DNA of 64,000 bases from Morinoia aosen (lineage: Eukaryota; Arthropoda; Malacostraca; Amphipoda; Talitridae). Location: the NCBI GenBank assembly GCA_030386875.1, contig CM059574.1, forward strand, positions 5,649,934-5,713,933. Direction: 5' to 3'. Both the position numbers and the translations under genes were made by a program. Positions within the stretch are counted from its first letter, which is position 1, and the number at the start of each line of letters is the position of its first letter. The notes below the pieces were generated by a model. It had not been told where the DNA came from. It was given only the letters and a program-made list of their open reading frames with translations, and searched no databases. Of the stretch, positions 22,701 to 35,288 are shown one piece after another.

Positions 22701-23090
22701 CGCAAATTTGAGGGAGTTCTTGAAGTGCCTAGGAAGAGAGACTGATCAATAACATTGGATATGAGCGGGGCTACAGCTAGTATCAGCAATAACTTCAAGT
22801 ACTTTAGTCGAAAACGGTTGTAATCCACTCGATTTATTTTTCTGGTTGTTTATACACGCTATTACATCGGAAAAGTGGGTAGGCGTAAAGAACAAAGAGT
22901 CGTGCTCACGAGCATGATCCTTGTATTCCAGGTGATCAGTCAGTTTACTTGGAATATTATCAGCTATATTTTCCCTACGTTTACGAAGAAATTGTTGAAA
23001 ATATTAGCAATATATTTTTTCTCATGGTATTTTGCATTATCCTAAACAATACTCAATTGTTTTCTTATTGGCACTATATGTTCACGGTTT

Positions 23091-23285
23091 TTAGCAAGAA
23101 TTAAGCAGGCGCCAAGTTTTTTTAATGTCAGTTTTAAATTGAGTAAACTTGAGCGTAAAGTAATTTTTCTTCGATGTCCATATCTGGTTTGTCACATAGT
23201 TTCTGAATCTGTTATACATTTCTCTAGATATTCGCCCATCGCAAAGGACGGCTCGGTACGCTTGATGTTTCTTTATATTTATCAC
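23091..23285 (-). pseudogene. LINE endonuclease-RT linker fragment (copy B)
   Basis: A 64-residue frame containing YNRFRNYVTNQIWTSKKNYF and then DIKKTWRLLN, the helical linker that precedes the reverse transcriptase in CR1/Jockey-group ORF2 proteins. It follows the endonuclease fragment in the right order on the same strand. Confidence 0.75.
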
Positions 23286-23327
23286 GTCTTCAGTAACCCA
23301 GGGCTTGTGTCAATTTACGAGTGTAAT

Positions 23328-23915
23328 TTAATTGTACGGTGTAATTGTACGAGTTACAATTGGAAAACACTGATTGTATGCGGTCATTATAGCTTCAGTC
23401 AAGTTTAGTACTGCTTCATCAATGCTCGTTGCATTATTGTTTTGTTGAGAAATGTGCAATGTTGGCATTAGTTCTTCTAGAACGGTGCGCATTTCTTCGA
23501 AATTTGATTCGTTTACTTTACGATATGAGTACGTTTCAGCCCGTGGCCTGGTGCAAGCAATATAGACATTTTTCAGAATAACAAAAACTAGAAAATTATT
23601 TGATGAGTCATAAGTAATTATTAAAGTAAGAAAATCAGTAGGATATGTTATATAGATATTTTCGAGCAGCGTAGCAGATTCTGAGGATATCCGTGTAGGC
23701 TTTGTGAGGATCGGAAGGAGAGATTTATGAGTGAAAACATTTAGGAAATTTGAGATTGGTTCACAGCTTTCATGCTTCTGTAGATCATAAGTGAATTCAC
23801 TGTAGATTATTATGTCATTATATGAGGACCTGTTGAACTGCGACATAATACGATTGAGCTCATTCAGGAAGGATACAGGACAAGTTGTAAGAGGCCTATA
23901 CACCGCTCCACGCAT
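23328..23915 (-). pseudogene. LINE endonuclease-domain fragment (copy B)
   Basis: A 195-residue open stretch from the AP-like endonuclease of the LINE. VYRP near residue 5, a drifted version of the DFN-type block (IIIYSEFTYDL) and LTKPTRISSESATLLENIY match the order in CR1/Jockey-group ORF2 proteins. This domain nicks the genomic target for reverse transcription. The central DFN aspartate and asparagine are altered, so the domain would not be catalytic as it stands. It is followed by the endonuclease-RT linker, which resumes in the 23,285-23,091 frame. Confidence 0.85.
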
Positions 23916-24150
23916 AATTCGTTTACCATTTCTAGTCAGTTCTAGGAATAGTTACTCTATAGGATCCCGATTCATAGTTGCACTTGCTATGAGTCTCGAG
24001 TCTATATGTTTAGCCACTGATGCTTCCGCCCCGTTTATCATTGCGTAGCGAGTGGTAGCTGGTAATTTTTCATTCAAACCATGTCTTTAGTTGAATCATC
24101 TAGCCAGCTTTCGGTGAAGCTAATCACGTCGAAGTTATACTTCAGTTCAG

Positions 24151-24363
24151 TTACATTACATTGTATCTCTTCCAATTTTGGATAGAGTGACCTACAGTCC
24201 ATCCCATGAGCGAAAAGTCATTACGAGTTATCCGTATAGTTTCGTTGAATTCTGATATATTAGTATATTCGCAGTTTTCAGTTTCGTTTAGGTTTGGATA
24301 TAATATGTTCAAAAGATTGAGATCTGGGTTAATTTCATCGAATACATCAGCATGATCAGTCAT
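24151..24363 (-). pseudogene. LINE ORF2 N-terminal fragment (copy B)
   Basis: Likely original ORF2 start: ATG at 24,363, then about 50 residues of the polar leader that precedes the endonuclease in CR1-group ORF2 proteins (NPDLNLLNILYPNLNETEN). It reads in frame to about NDFSLM; the endonuclease's first conserved block, MDCRSLYPKLEEIQ, continues in a different frame, so a frameshift lies near 24,205. Upstream sequence has no ORF1-like frame. Confidence 0.7.
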
Positions 24364-24400
24364 TTAAAATCAGTAAGCTGTAAGTAATGTACAACTTATT

Positions 24401-25620
24401 GAAAAAATTGAAAAACTGAGTCAAAATAAAAAATTCCTACCTACAACTAGCCCAAGAAGTAAGAGAGAAAAGAAAAAATCTAGCAGGATTTCATGAGTAC
24501 ACACACACACAGTCCATGAGCGAACAATGTTGGAGTTCAACAATCACAACATTGGAAAGTACAAATTGCTGAAGGCGTTGTTGCAAATTTTCCATACATC
24601 AGGTAGTAAGTTATAAAATTTAGACGATAGTGACATATCTAATCAGTGGCAGTGATACATCTAATCGTAAAAAGGTCAAAATTGAATTTTGGAGGTTAGT
24701 TATAATGGTTATACACAAATAATAACCTTACCGGTAGAGTTACATATTAATAATGTGGGAAATGAAAAACACGAGCAGAGAACAAGGTGGAGATCAAAGG
24801 GATATCTGACTCAATGCTTTTGGGGAATGCGGAGGGGCGATTCTGTCATTTTTGAATCATTTTTATGGTAGTATAAATGATACGAAATTTGGCTGGCAGT
24901 CAGCAAGAACACTAATCACTAATCACCCAAAACCTGTTTCGAAGACATGTCCAATTGCTGCATCAAATATTGGTCGAGCTCGTCAGGCGAATTGATCTTA
25001 AAGAATTTAAAATGTTTTAAATTCTTTCGTACTCGTAGGTGTAGTCAATACCTTATTTTCAACAAAGAGCTTCATTATGAAAGTAACATCACCAGATAAT
25101 AATAGAACGAAGCAAAGAATAATTTATTATGCTTTTTCAGACTACAATCATAGATATCTGATATCATGAACATAAGATTATTATTTTGATGAAATGAAAA
25201 ATATATTAAATATAAACATTTTTTAAAATGAATTTAACAAAAAACCTTGTGTTTATAACACTCCTACTACGACTGTAGGGGTTGTGGAATAATTGTCAGA
25301 TAACCATTTAGAGCAGCAATAAAAACCAAAATGAACAATACTAACCATCAATAAATTCGAAATTAGGATTACCATTCCGCATATCGGAAGAATTATAATT
25401 GTCCGTTCACATTAACCGTTCCACTACCTATGTATGGGCGCATTTCTCCCACAGCTCTTTAAAAAATCCCAGTGGACATACGAATTGCTGAAATAACATG
25501 AAATGGGATCCTAACGGTTCATTATACACTTGTCTATAGATTTCAGTCATTAGGCACCTTTTTGATAAATGGCAAGTCAGTACTGGGGCGACTGTCAACT
25601 AGGTAGGATATTGTTTACAA
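24401..25620. other. Spacer between two oppositely oriented LINE copies
   Basis: About 1.2 kb of AT-rich DNA with no gene seen. A short (CA)n run lies near 24,499-24,512. It separates the 5' ends of LINE copies B (minus) and C (plus). Confidence 0.55.
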
Positions 25621-25624
25621 TTTT

Positions 25625-26575
25625 TCTTAAAATAACGGTCATATCGCTCATATTAGCACTAAATTTAAAAAATCTGTCAGAATCCTTTATAATGTGATAA
25701 ATTTCCTTCTTGAAGAAGCTTTCCAAATACTTTACCGAACGCTCATTTCACCGTACTTACAACACAGAATAGAAGCATGGCACGGAACTGATAAAAATGA
25801 AAACAATATACGTTTTACTCAGCAAATAAAGCCATGAGAGCAGCAAGAAACTAGAATATAATGCTCACACAAATGGTCCATTCAAAAGTTTACAAATACT
25901 TGAACTTATGGATCTCTATAAACTCTCCATTTGTAATTTCATACATAAAACATTGACCAATGATGGCGACAATAGCCCCAAACAATTATTAACTGCACAA
26001 ACAACCATTTAACCCGTAATAGAAGTGACTTCATGCTTCCTTATTAATTAAAAGCTCGGTCACAGCACAGTATCCTCTTCGTAGGAATAAAAACTTGGAA
26101 CTCAATATCTGCCGAGATCCGTGAAAGTAATTCTTACAAAGAATTCGTAATAAATCTTGAATCTCACTTCATATAAGAATATTAGTCATGTTAGATCACC
26201 AAGTCAAATCTTGTCTCCTTCATAACTGATCCTGATAGGGTAATTTTTGCCATGGTTAATCTGTTCTTAAATCGTTTCTAGAATATACTGTTAATATCTA
26301 ACCCATATAAACTATTTTGTAAAATGAAACATCGAATATGAGTTAACTAATCCATTGATCAGTTTAATGCGTAACTAGGTTTAGTAAATTGGGTTAAACG
26401 TTATTGTACACCTTAGAATAACGTTGATTGCAGGATGCCCTAGAAGTCGCTGAACTTATTCGGGCCCACAGGTAGCTATACTCAAATTTGACCTCTGTAC
26501 TAGACTTGAGATTCAATCTACTTTTGTATCGCTTGTGGTAAATAAATTGCTTATAATTGTTTAAATTGTTTAAAT
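25625..26575 (+). mobile_element. CR1-group LINE, copy C (5'-truncated)
   Basis: About 950 bp of the same LINE, in plus orientation. CCATTTGTAATTTCATACAT and ACATTGACCAATGATGGCGA match copy B's complement, as does the 3' block CAGGATGCCCTAGAAGTCGC. The end carries AATTGTTTA repeats near 26,555. Only the C-terminal part of ORF2 and the 3' untranslated region are left, interrupted by stops. With copy B it forms an imperfect inverted pair. Confidence 0.85.
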
Positions 26576-27617
26576 GTACTGTGAAAATGTATTGATAATA
26601 TGTGCTACATATATGTTACTATATACTGCTCTGATCACTTCATATTGACGGTGTTTGGTGATAATTTTCACTTCTCTGACGCGTCTCTGGGACAATGTAT
26701 CCCAAATTATTTATAGGCCTATAAGCTAACCTACGGACGTGGAAATTTTAAAATTATTTTTCAAGTATCCTAGACTTATAGGATACTTGTAAATATATAA
26801 TATAAATAGATAATATATGCCATCAGTTTCGGATTCATTGAAAAAAAATGAATCGCTAGAGTGTTTAGTAAAATGGTAATGGAATGAAGCCCTAACATAA
26901 AGCACAATTACGACATCCTCCGAAACCAAACTTGAACTCGTACGCTACATCATTTCTTGCAGAACATCCAGCCTCATTTCATTGTAAGTCTCTCATCAAC
27001 GTGCTCTTCTAACAACGCAAACCTCCTGAAAAGTTCATCATGTCTCATTTCTTGTTGCCGTAGGGGCAAGTTATTTTATAATGAAGGCCATTAGAAGTCA
27101 GGCAGCGGTCTAACTTACATTCCATTAGTTACCGGACGAGAAAATTGGCCCGAGTGAAGAGTTTGTTCTTGCGGATTGACTTTTAGGTTCCGTCTTCAGG
27201 CGGCCTCACATTTTGCTTCTTTGTTTCCTTTTTTTGCTTCGGAGTTTCTCGAGCTGCCTAAACTTTTCTTCAGGGTGGAGGTCACGGCTCAGAAATTCGG
27301 CGAGATTTAACGATGTTACATGAATTTAAGGCGAAACTTGCGGCGTTTTGGCAATAAAAAACATAATCCACAAGCACGAGGATGCTTTGGAGCCCCTTAT
27401 AACACGACATAAGAAACGACTTTCATTTCAATTCCGAGCATAAAGGTCAGTTCATCCTGTGTGCTGCAAAATCGAGCTGTGCGAGAGCGAAAGTTGCAAG
27501 AACTCGAAACCTTCCACGGTACGTCATGACTACAGAGGAGCAGTGATGTTTTGCTTAGATGTACGCAATAATCATGTCCGTGCTATGCTTAAGACGGTGG
27601 TCGCAATGTGAGCTGAC
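26576..27617. other. Unassigned DNA
   Basis: No element recognised. The stretch from about 27,120 to 27,310 is less AT-rich than its surroundings but has no open frame. Confidence 0.5.
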
Positions 27618-27797
27618 AGTGTACAGAGAGGGAATTTGCGTAATGCGCTAACCGACCACTTATCACCAACTCAATTTTAATAATACTTAATCAAAGCTGA
27701 ATGATGGCAGGATGGTGTTAATGTTCACTTTTGTCGAAATTGCTCACTAGAATTAACTTCAAATTTCAATTGAATATTGAACTTCAGTTGAACTTAT
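27618..27797 (+). repeat. Dispersed repeat, copy 2 (pair with 16,765-16,930)
   Basis: Same order of shared words as copy 1, including TAATACTTAATCAAAGCTGA, GGCAGGAT and TTGAACTTAT, in the same orientation about 10.9 kb away. Confidence 0.55.
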
Positions 27798-30700
27798 CGC
27801 GGTCATCTTTTGAAGCGCAAGCAATGCATCTACGTGCTCAATGCTTAAAGCTGTATCAGTCAGTACAAGCGTTAAGGGCTCAGACATTTCTGCGGCGTCT
27901 TCGAAGTTGGTGCAGCTGGTGCTGTTGGTGGCAGCTGTGGGTGTGCTGCAGCTGAGGGTGCGCCGCAGGTGAAATTAGGTTTACGAACAAAGCCGTAACA
28001 ATAAAATGAGACAAGCGTCAGGCTAACAAGGCTTTATGTGATCACCGTTTGCTTGCGTGAACACATGGCATTTAGCACGCTTCCACAGCCGCCAGTTTGT
28101 TTAGGACGAAACTCGAGTTTATTTTCTGCAGCGTTTCGTGCAACTGTATTGAGTGTGAGATACATGTTGATACAGAGATACCTTATGAATCTCATGCGTA
28201 TTGGCACAAGCACCAAATGTTTGTGGTTCATGTTTGATTTGAAGTAATTGGCTGATTGTGATACTAAGCCTTTCATGTCCAGGAAGGCGAGTTGTGCTTT
28301 AGGTAATGTGTCTCGACTACACGGCCACTGCTCTATTTTGTCTCTCAATCGAGTTGAGCGATTCACATTTGTCGGAAAGTAACGAGTTGAAAGAAGACAA
28401 GCCATATTTTTAAGTGATTCATTGCAATGTAGTGTGTTAATAATCCACACATCGCTTTAATTATTTCAGGTTCATAGAAATTAAATTGAAAATATTTCGA
28501 CCTTTCATTTATTTTACTGCATTACACAATGAAATCTAAATCCTGCATTGTTGTTTTGAATGTTTAGCATTCTGCTCTACTCAACTTCTCAGATTTCACT
28601 AAAATTTTAAATAGAATGATTCATTCAAACAAATTAATGCCATTGCTGAAGGCATCGGGTGAAACTTACTTTCTCAATTTCAGGGTAGCCACATAAAGTC
28701 TACACTGCCTTATTTTCTATACTACGTGTGACGGTCAACATATCTCGAGCCGTGTGACCGAATCATTTCAAGTCGTCGTAGCAAATTTGTAGCGTCAGTT
28801 CTTCTAAGTCAACTTGATTACTGTAAGTGTGAGGATCAAAAATTTTATCTTGCTCATGAAGTAGCAAGGTCAACCGCGGAGAACTCACGCTGCCACATGT
28901 TTGCTACGCCCCCGCAGAATATTTTGGTAACCCGTCGTCTGGAAGTTGCGGGCCTCGTGTTGTGTCTGCTCCGACGTTGGTCCGAGGCTCCATTACTGGC
29001 TCGGATATGCTTCAATATCCAGGGAAATAAGAAATTAAAACGCTTTCTGTTTTTTGTTTGCTCACGTAGTGCTATTTTTTATTTTGGAAATGCTGTCCGA
29101 TGATGCTAAAAAATCGAATATGAAAGAAATGAAGAAGAAGTACTTTAAAAACATTAACTCTGAACGTTTATAAGATTGTTGACATTAAGATTATTAAAAT
29201 ATTAGATACTTGTCTGCCACCTTCGTATTTTAGAGTCATTATTCATTCATAAACTTAAACCTTCTCTCAATGAAATGGAAAGTGCATACCCTCAGAAAAT
29301 AGTCAACCGATAAATTATTACTATTATCAATCTTTTTTTTCGTGCCTATATTCTGCGCTCCTGTAATTTTGGGTGTACTGACTTGTCTGTCATTTTATTT
29401 GCAAGCTTTTTGTTGGGAATGAGCGTAGGTTCAAAACGTTCAGAGTAAATATTTTTAAAGTACTTCTTCTCAATTTCTTTCGTTGTAAACTTGCTTCGCA
29501 AAATAAGATTTTCCTTTGTGAAATCGAATATGATTAGAAAAAAGGTCGAAATTAAAGATTTTTCCTACAAAAACAGTACGTAGCATTATCAAGTCGACAA
29601 AAGAACTTTAACGGTAGGCTGTACCACGGCTAGCACGTAAATTGATTAAAAATTCAGCCACAGGGCTGTTCATCCTAGAAACACGTAACACTAAATTGTG
29701 ACTAGAAAAAAGACCTAAGCTCAAGAACTGCATTTTGCCTCGAAAATAGCTTCTTACGTATAAGTATTCTTCTACATGATGTTGACTGTATTAAATCGTC
29801 AGTTCTGGAAACACAACCCATTAGTTCTTAAAGGTACAGTAAATATGTGACCCGTCAATTCTGGGACATACAGTGTGCGGTCAATTGTTGGAGATAAGTA
29901 CATGGCCCGTCAGTTCTGGGTATAACCAGTCAGTTCTTACACGCGGCTGTCAAAGCTTAGTACACAGCCAGTCAGTCAGTAGCTGATAAATTAGCTATGA
30001 CTGATGGGAAATATTTTTCTAATTTCATGAAAATTTAGATTTTTTGCTGGTACGTATGATCTGAATGACGACCTTACTTTTAGCACTTAGAATATGAACA
30101 TAGTATTCACGAAGAATTGAATAGAAATTTAAAGAAGAACGTTAAAGCCACGAAAGTTAAAATTCATAAATTTAAACACCAAAGAATTCTGATATTATGG
30201 ACTTTTAATTTTTTCAAGTATAGGTTTGAAAAGTAAGATACCAAGCATTTTGAAGCTCAAACAGTTAAGGCGTTGAAAGTTTGAGGGCCACGTGCCAATA
30301 TGGCAAGATTTTCGCGCTGATCGTAGTGCGAGATCGAAGAAGAAGACGTAGCGCCGGTTGCTGCCTGCGAGATGCGACATCGGCACGTCCGTCCTGCCTG
30401 ATCCGATGTGCGCCTCACAGCCCAGATCTCGTCGCCCTCTTTCTGGGATACTTGCCCCAGGGACGTCGCTTCGGACGCAGCTAACGAGAATTTCGTGCTC
30501 AAAGTAATTCTTTGGTGTCCAAGCCAATCTTTACCTGACCCTGGCACACTCCCCGTAGTTTCTCAGGAATTTATGTATTGAGCTGCTAAAGCTACACACG
30601 TGAGATTACCACGACACTGCCGGAAATTTTGGTAGGAAAACTGGGTGTTTGGTATTGAGCAATGGCGAATCGAAAATAAAAAAATAAGAAATCAATTCAA

Positions 30701-33700
30701 GATAATAAACGTTTAATCTCATAAAATGCGTAGTTTTTGACCAGCAAGATAAATTACGCTCATAAAGCCATATTCAACTTTTCTAGAGAACACAATTTCT
30801 AGCAAGTAAAAAATTAAACTAAGGTAGTAGAATTTATGTATTCCCACAAATTCACACATTTGACGTAAAAGAAGAAATTCATTGAAATACGTTGCTACAA
30901 CTGTCATTTACTAGTGAACGCACGCTGAAGAAACGCGACTGCTAGCATAGATGGAAGTAAAAAACGCTACCCGTATATTATTCGACTGTAGTGACGTCGT
31001 TTACTCGAGTGCTGTAATATTTTCTCTCTTAAGTTGACAGAGTAGCTCCCTTGACACCCATCATGTAAGTATGAATATTACAAGCCAGTATTTTCGTCAC
31101 TTTCAGCTGACCACCAGTTGTTCAAGGTGGTCAAGCGACTGAGAACGCGCTCTTTCGCAGGAACGGTCACGGATTCTGTTCCTTGTAATGCCGGCCTTGT
31201 GATTCGCCCCTTGAGGAAATGGAGAACGTAGCAGTAATTCCCCACTCCACTCAAGGGCCGGAAATGGGTACACGCTCGACAGGGTGTTACCGTCATTGCG
31301 TCTCGATATTGGTTATTTGGCATGTGATAAACAAACGGATAACATAATATGGATCAGGCCCGATTAGAGTAAAACATTTTTACCAAGCCCTCGGCTCAGC
31401 TGGCCTCACGTTCTTGACTTGATGTCGGTAACTTAATCTGTTTGTCTTTGGTGCATATTTCATCACACGTTAAAGTGTCTACTGTTACTCGTTTACTTTA
31501 TTATTGCAACAAATAAAGGAGAATGTTTATAAATAATAGACACATAACAGGTAACATTTTTCGGGATTGGTCCTAATGAGGGTTTTTTTAAATATTCAAA
31601 CGAACGACGAAATATATAACAATGGTGATCAACTTTATTGTTAAACTCATGCGAAAAAGCCTGAGATGTGCGCTTAAATATAGAAGCTATGTTCGTTTGG
31701 TAGCAACAAAGTGAAGGTTATCTTGTTTATTAGCAATGTTAGGAAACAAAGAACGGTTACGGCGCTCTAAAAGTTGACTTCTCCCTCCTTCCGTTGAAGG
31801 AATCAGAGGTTAACACGTGATGCTAGTGATATTTTTTTCCAGGATGCTAGAGGTCTCGAGAAAGCGATTGTGCTCGACACATTTTCTCATGAAGAAAGAA
31901 TACACTAGGAGTAAACTTTGACGGGGTTTTCGTGCTCCGTTGGCTTTTAAAAATTGCTGTAAATCTGATCGAATTAAGTTTTCTCAGTGTTTGTGCCAAG
32001 GGCGAAACTGAGGAAAATTATCAGGGTTGCCTAAAGTAACTGCATGTTCTACGGTGGAAGGAATGAAATGGAAAAAGGCAAGGCTGTGATCTACTTAGTT
32101 ACAGAATCAGAAACAATTAAGATAGGAGGGGCTAAAAGGCTCATCGAATACTTTGCAGGAGAGCATGGCAGTTTTAGCGGTGAATAAAAAAGTGACTAGC
32201 CATGTAATTTAGATTGAAAATTTTGATATCGAACCCGGCGAACATAGAAAAAATCTTCGTTGGGTATAATAAATTATAAATTGAAGTGACAGCGTGACCA
32301 AAGCAGAGCTATTAATAATCGGCAGCAACACGTCGTAAGCTGAAAAATTATTCGCCAGGGAAAATTTGATGCTGCAATTTGTTGGAAAAACTTTAAATTG
32401 AGTAGTTTAAAGACGTAATTTAAAGATATATAGATGTTATTTCTCGGAAAAGGTTTGAAAATTAGTGCATTTTAAAGATGTATCAAATTCACAATTAGGT
32501 GAGAATTAATGCTATAACGTATTATAATATTTGAATAAATATTTATCTTAACGAGAAAACAGTTTTTTGCGCGATTAATGAGATAGATTAATGTTTCAAA
32601 AATCAAGGACATCAAAAAGTTCAGCTCTAAATTTTTCAGCAAAGTCGACACTTAGAAAGGTTTGGTAAGTTTGGAAGCAAGTTGTTGCATAAATATCGCT
32701 TTGATTTTGTTTCGTTACTTGCAAATTCCTTTGAAGTGACTAACAAAATATTGGATCACATCTAACAATGGGAATACTGAAAAATATCTTGATCTACACT
32801 CAAAGTAAAACGCGAATCTAAAGCAGATATAGTAACTTAAAAGTGGAGGGTCTTTGCAGACCTCTTCTAATATTGAGAAAAGATATGCCCGATAATTATC
32901 AGGCATATTGAGCATTATAATCGGAAAAATTCACAGCGAACCTTGGAGCCTTTGAGAGGTTACAACTACTCGGAATACCGCGATCGGGCGGTAAAGGATA
33001 GTGAAATTAATAGTTTAATAATTGCAAGCGCTCTGTACCGGATTGTATGAAGAGTATAGTGTTTCCTTTTCATTTCTCGGTAAATTATTAGCTCAAAAGT
33101 CACGATCCGTTGCGTAACATTGAAATAGTTTTTCTTTTGGTAAGGAAGAAATTACATGGATGCGCTCATATAATCTGGATGGTTGTTGGAGCAGTTGGCA
33201 ATATTGGTGTGTTTTATTAGACATATAATGGGCCGGACAATTTATAGGGGTTAACCAAGCTGTTAATTAATTAGCTGAAATGAAGTTAGAAAAGCCTGTT
33301 GTTGAGCGCAGCTATTATGTAGCAGGACAGGGTTAGTGAGATTATATTTTGAACATCTGTGAGCGTTTTCTCTTACATGCATTTGCTCTTGGAAAAATAG
33401 GTGCTGTCGTAACAATTCCCTATGAAACCTTGGGAAAACAAGTTTTGGTGCTAAAACTTGGTACTATTTAATTATTTTATTCTCTAATTGTTGTAGTACG
33501 TGCTCATTTGTCAGTATTGACATTTTACCGTCATACTTTTTTAATATTATGCATATTTTTTTGATAGGCTTGTCATCCCTCCCTGCGTGGTTCACGTTAT
33601 CAGAAATTTACTGACGAGACATCGCAGCACCAGTAGCAAAATTTTGTATTTTTGCTCACATATTTTCTTGCCATTTTTACGATACTAACCGATAAAGCCC

Positions 33701-34310
33701 GTCGTTCATAAAATTTGTTTCCATTTACAGATACGTGATTCCTGGTTTCATATGATATAGCAGCCTGAATTTAATGTTATTCAAGCCTTTTTTAAAATGA
33801 CGACAATTTGACTTCCATCTCCTTATGAGAAATAAAGGGGCCCAGCATCACAATGTCCTTCTCTATTTCCACTCAAACAAGTCAGATATTTCAGGCGCTA
33901 GGTTAGTAGAGCCGAAATAATAACATAACCTTGTTTCAGTTTTCGATGCCCCTAAAAGTCTGTCACCTGCTGCACTGTGAGCCTAAAAACCTACGAGTTC
34001 ATAGGTGAGTTGACGCTTCTGGGAGAGACGCAGAGTTTGACGGAATTCGAGTTTTCAGCAGCTTCAAAGTGGAGCAAAATAAGCGTCCATTACTCGACGC
34101 CGCTCTTATTTTGCTGGTCATCTCTTCCGATAAACTCGAGAAGCCCCGAGGCACTTCATCATGCCGTGTCTCTCGAGATGCAGGGGAACTTCGTCGAGAT
34201 AGAGACAGATAAACTGTTTTTTCATGGCGAAAGTTGAGCTAAGAAACTCAACTTGGTCGGCGCGCCAATATTTTTGACTGCAGCTGAAGGCACGAACTCA
34301 ACGAGACTCG
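27798..34310. other. Long unassigned stretch (no gene supported)
   Basis: About 6.5 kb without a recognisable gene or transposon. GC-richer patches lie at about 27,890-27,975 (three CAGCTG boxes), 28,880-29,000, 30,260-30,545 and 31,080-31,300. Overlapping frames in these patches (for example 30,195-30,547 minus and 28,034-28,450 minus, 138 residues) have no domain or conserved motif that I know and look like composition effects. A weak repeat of GTCAGTTCTGG-like phrases lies at 29,800-29,960. Confidence 0.5.
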
Positions 34311-34777
34311 ACTGCAGGATGCAGAGTACTGGACTGCAGGATGCAGAGTACTGGACTGCAGGATGCAGAGTACTGGACTGCGCAGGATGCAGAGTACTGG
34401 ACTGCGCAGGATGCAGAGTACTGGACTGCAGGATGCAGAGTACTGGACTGCAGGATGCAGAGTACTAGACTGCAGGATGCAGAGTACTGGACTGCAGGAT
34501 GCAGAGTACTGTACTGCAGGATGCAGAGTACTGGACTGCAAGATGCAGAGTACTGGACTGCAGGATGCAGAGTACTGGACTGCAGGAAGCAGAGTACTGG
34601 ACTGCAGGATGCAGAGCACTGGGCTGCAGGATGCAGAGTACTGGACTGCAGGATGCAGAGTACTGGACTGCAGGATGCAGAGTACTGGACTACAGGTTAC
34701 AGAATACTGGACCGCAGGATGCAGAGTACTGGACCGCAGGATGCAGAGTACTGGACTGCAGGATGCAGAGTACTGGA
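34311..34777 (+). repeat. 22-bp minisatellite (~21 copies), one PstI site per unit
   Basis: The unit is CTGCAGGATGCAGAGTACTGGA, shown here as CTGCAGGATGCAGAG plus TACTGGA. About 21 copies are present; two early units are two bases longer (GCGCAGG), and the last five are more diverged. Because 22 is not a multiple of three, every frame on both strands stays open with the same rotating peptide. These frames are artefacts of the repeat, not genes. Confidence 0.95.
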
Positions 34778-35288
34778 TAGAATTATAAGCTGTAAGCTAC
34801 AGAGTTATAAGCTGTAAGATTCAGATTATTATATTGCGAAACAATTGTAAAGATATGTGCGGTTCCAGTTACAATTTGCCTGTTACAGGTCAGAATAGCA
34901 ACTAAAAGCAAACTTGTCCAAGGAGCTGTTAATATCTCTTACATGCTCGTAGCTAAGCAGTGTGCGGTGGGGACGCGCATAGATGTCGAATGAAATTGCA
35001 AGATTTAAGAAGCGGCTGATTTTTTGCGCGGGGGGGGGGGGGGGGGGGTTATTTGCAAAAAATTTTCTGTGTCATAAGTGGGCTACAAATCTCAGCGCAA
35101 TTTATTCTTTAATAATTAACTCTGCCAGTAATGTGAGCAAACAAACTTTCATTCAATAAATTCTCAAGCAATTATGTGAGTTTTGAACCTGCTCGCCGGT
35201 AGTTCCGAAGCAATAATATAGAAGATTTTGAATGATTTGAATTTTTTAAAGATTTTATAAGTTCAAGTTCCCTGAGTGACAAATAAAA
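34778..35288. other. Unassigned DNA with a 19-base G run
   Basis: Contains an uninterrupted run of 19 G at 35,030-35,048. Otherwise no gene or element seen. Confidence 0.6.

Larger units (their letters stand above)
20930..24400 (-). mobile_element. CR1-group LINE, copy B (most complete ORF2)
   Basis: Minus-strand copy spanning the ORF2 start, an AP-type endonuclease, a linker, reverse transcriptase and 3' end. Motifs seen: MDCRSLYPKLEEIQ and FDVISFTESWLDD at the endonuclease start (about 24,190-24,080), VYRP and ITKPTRI-like LTKPTRISSESATL in the endonuclease, NQIWTSKKNYF in the linker, and LFLIFINDI with FADD (22,169-22,180) in the RT. The 3' end near 20,930 has short AATTGTTTA-type repeats, as in many CR1-group LINEs. 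ORF2 is broken in several places by stops and frame changes, so it is inactive. No ORF1 is visible beyond 24,400. Confidence 0.9.

Noticed and set aside
28034-28450. 138-residue minus-strand frame
   Set aside because: No known motif or signal peptide, and random-looking composition; not enough to call a gene.
30195-30547. Overlapping minus-strand frames in a GC-rich patch
   Set aside because: No recognised domain, and two frames are open at once, as expected from high GC rather than coding.
34248-34817. Several long overlapping open frames on both strands
   Set aside because: All arise from the 22-bp tandem repeat, whose period is not a multiple of three; the same rotating peptide appears in each frame.
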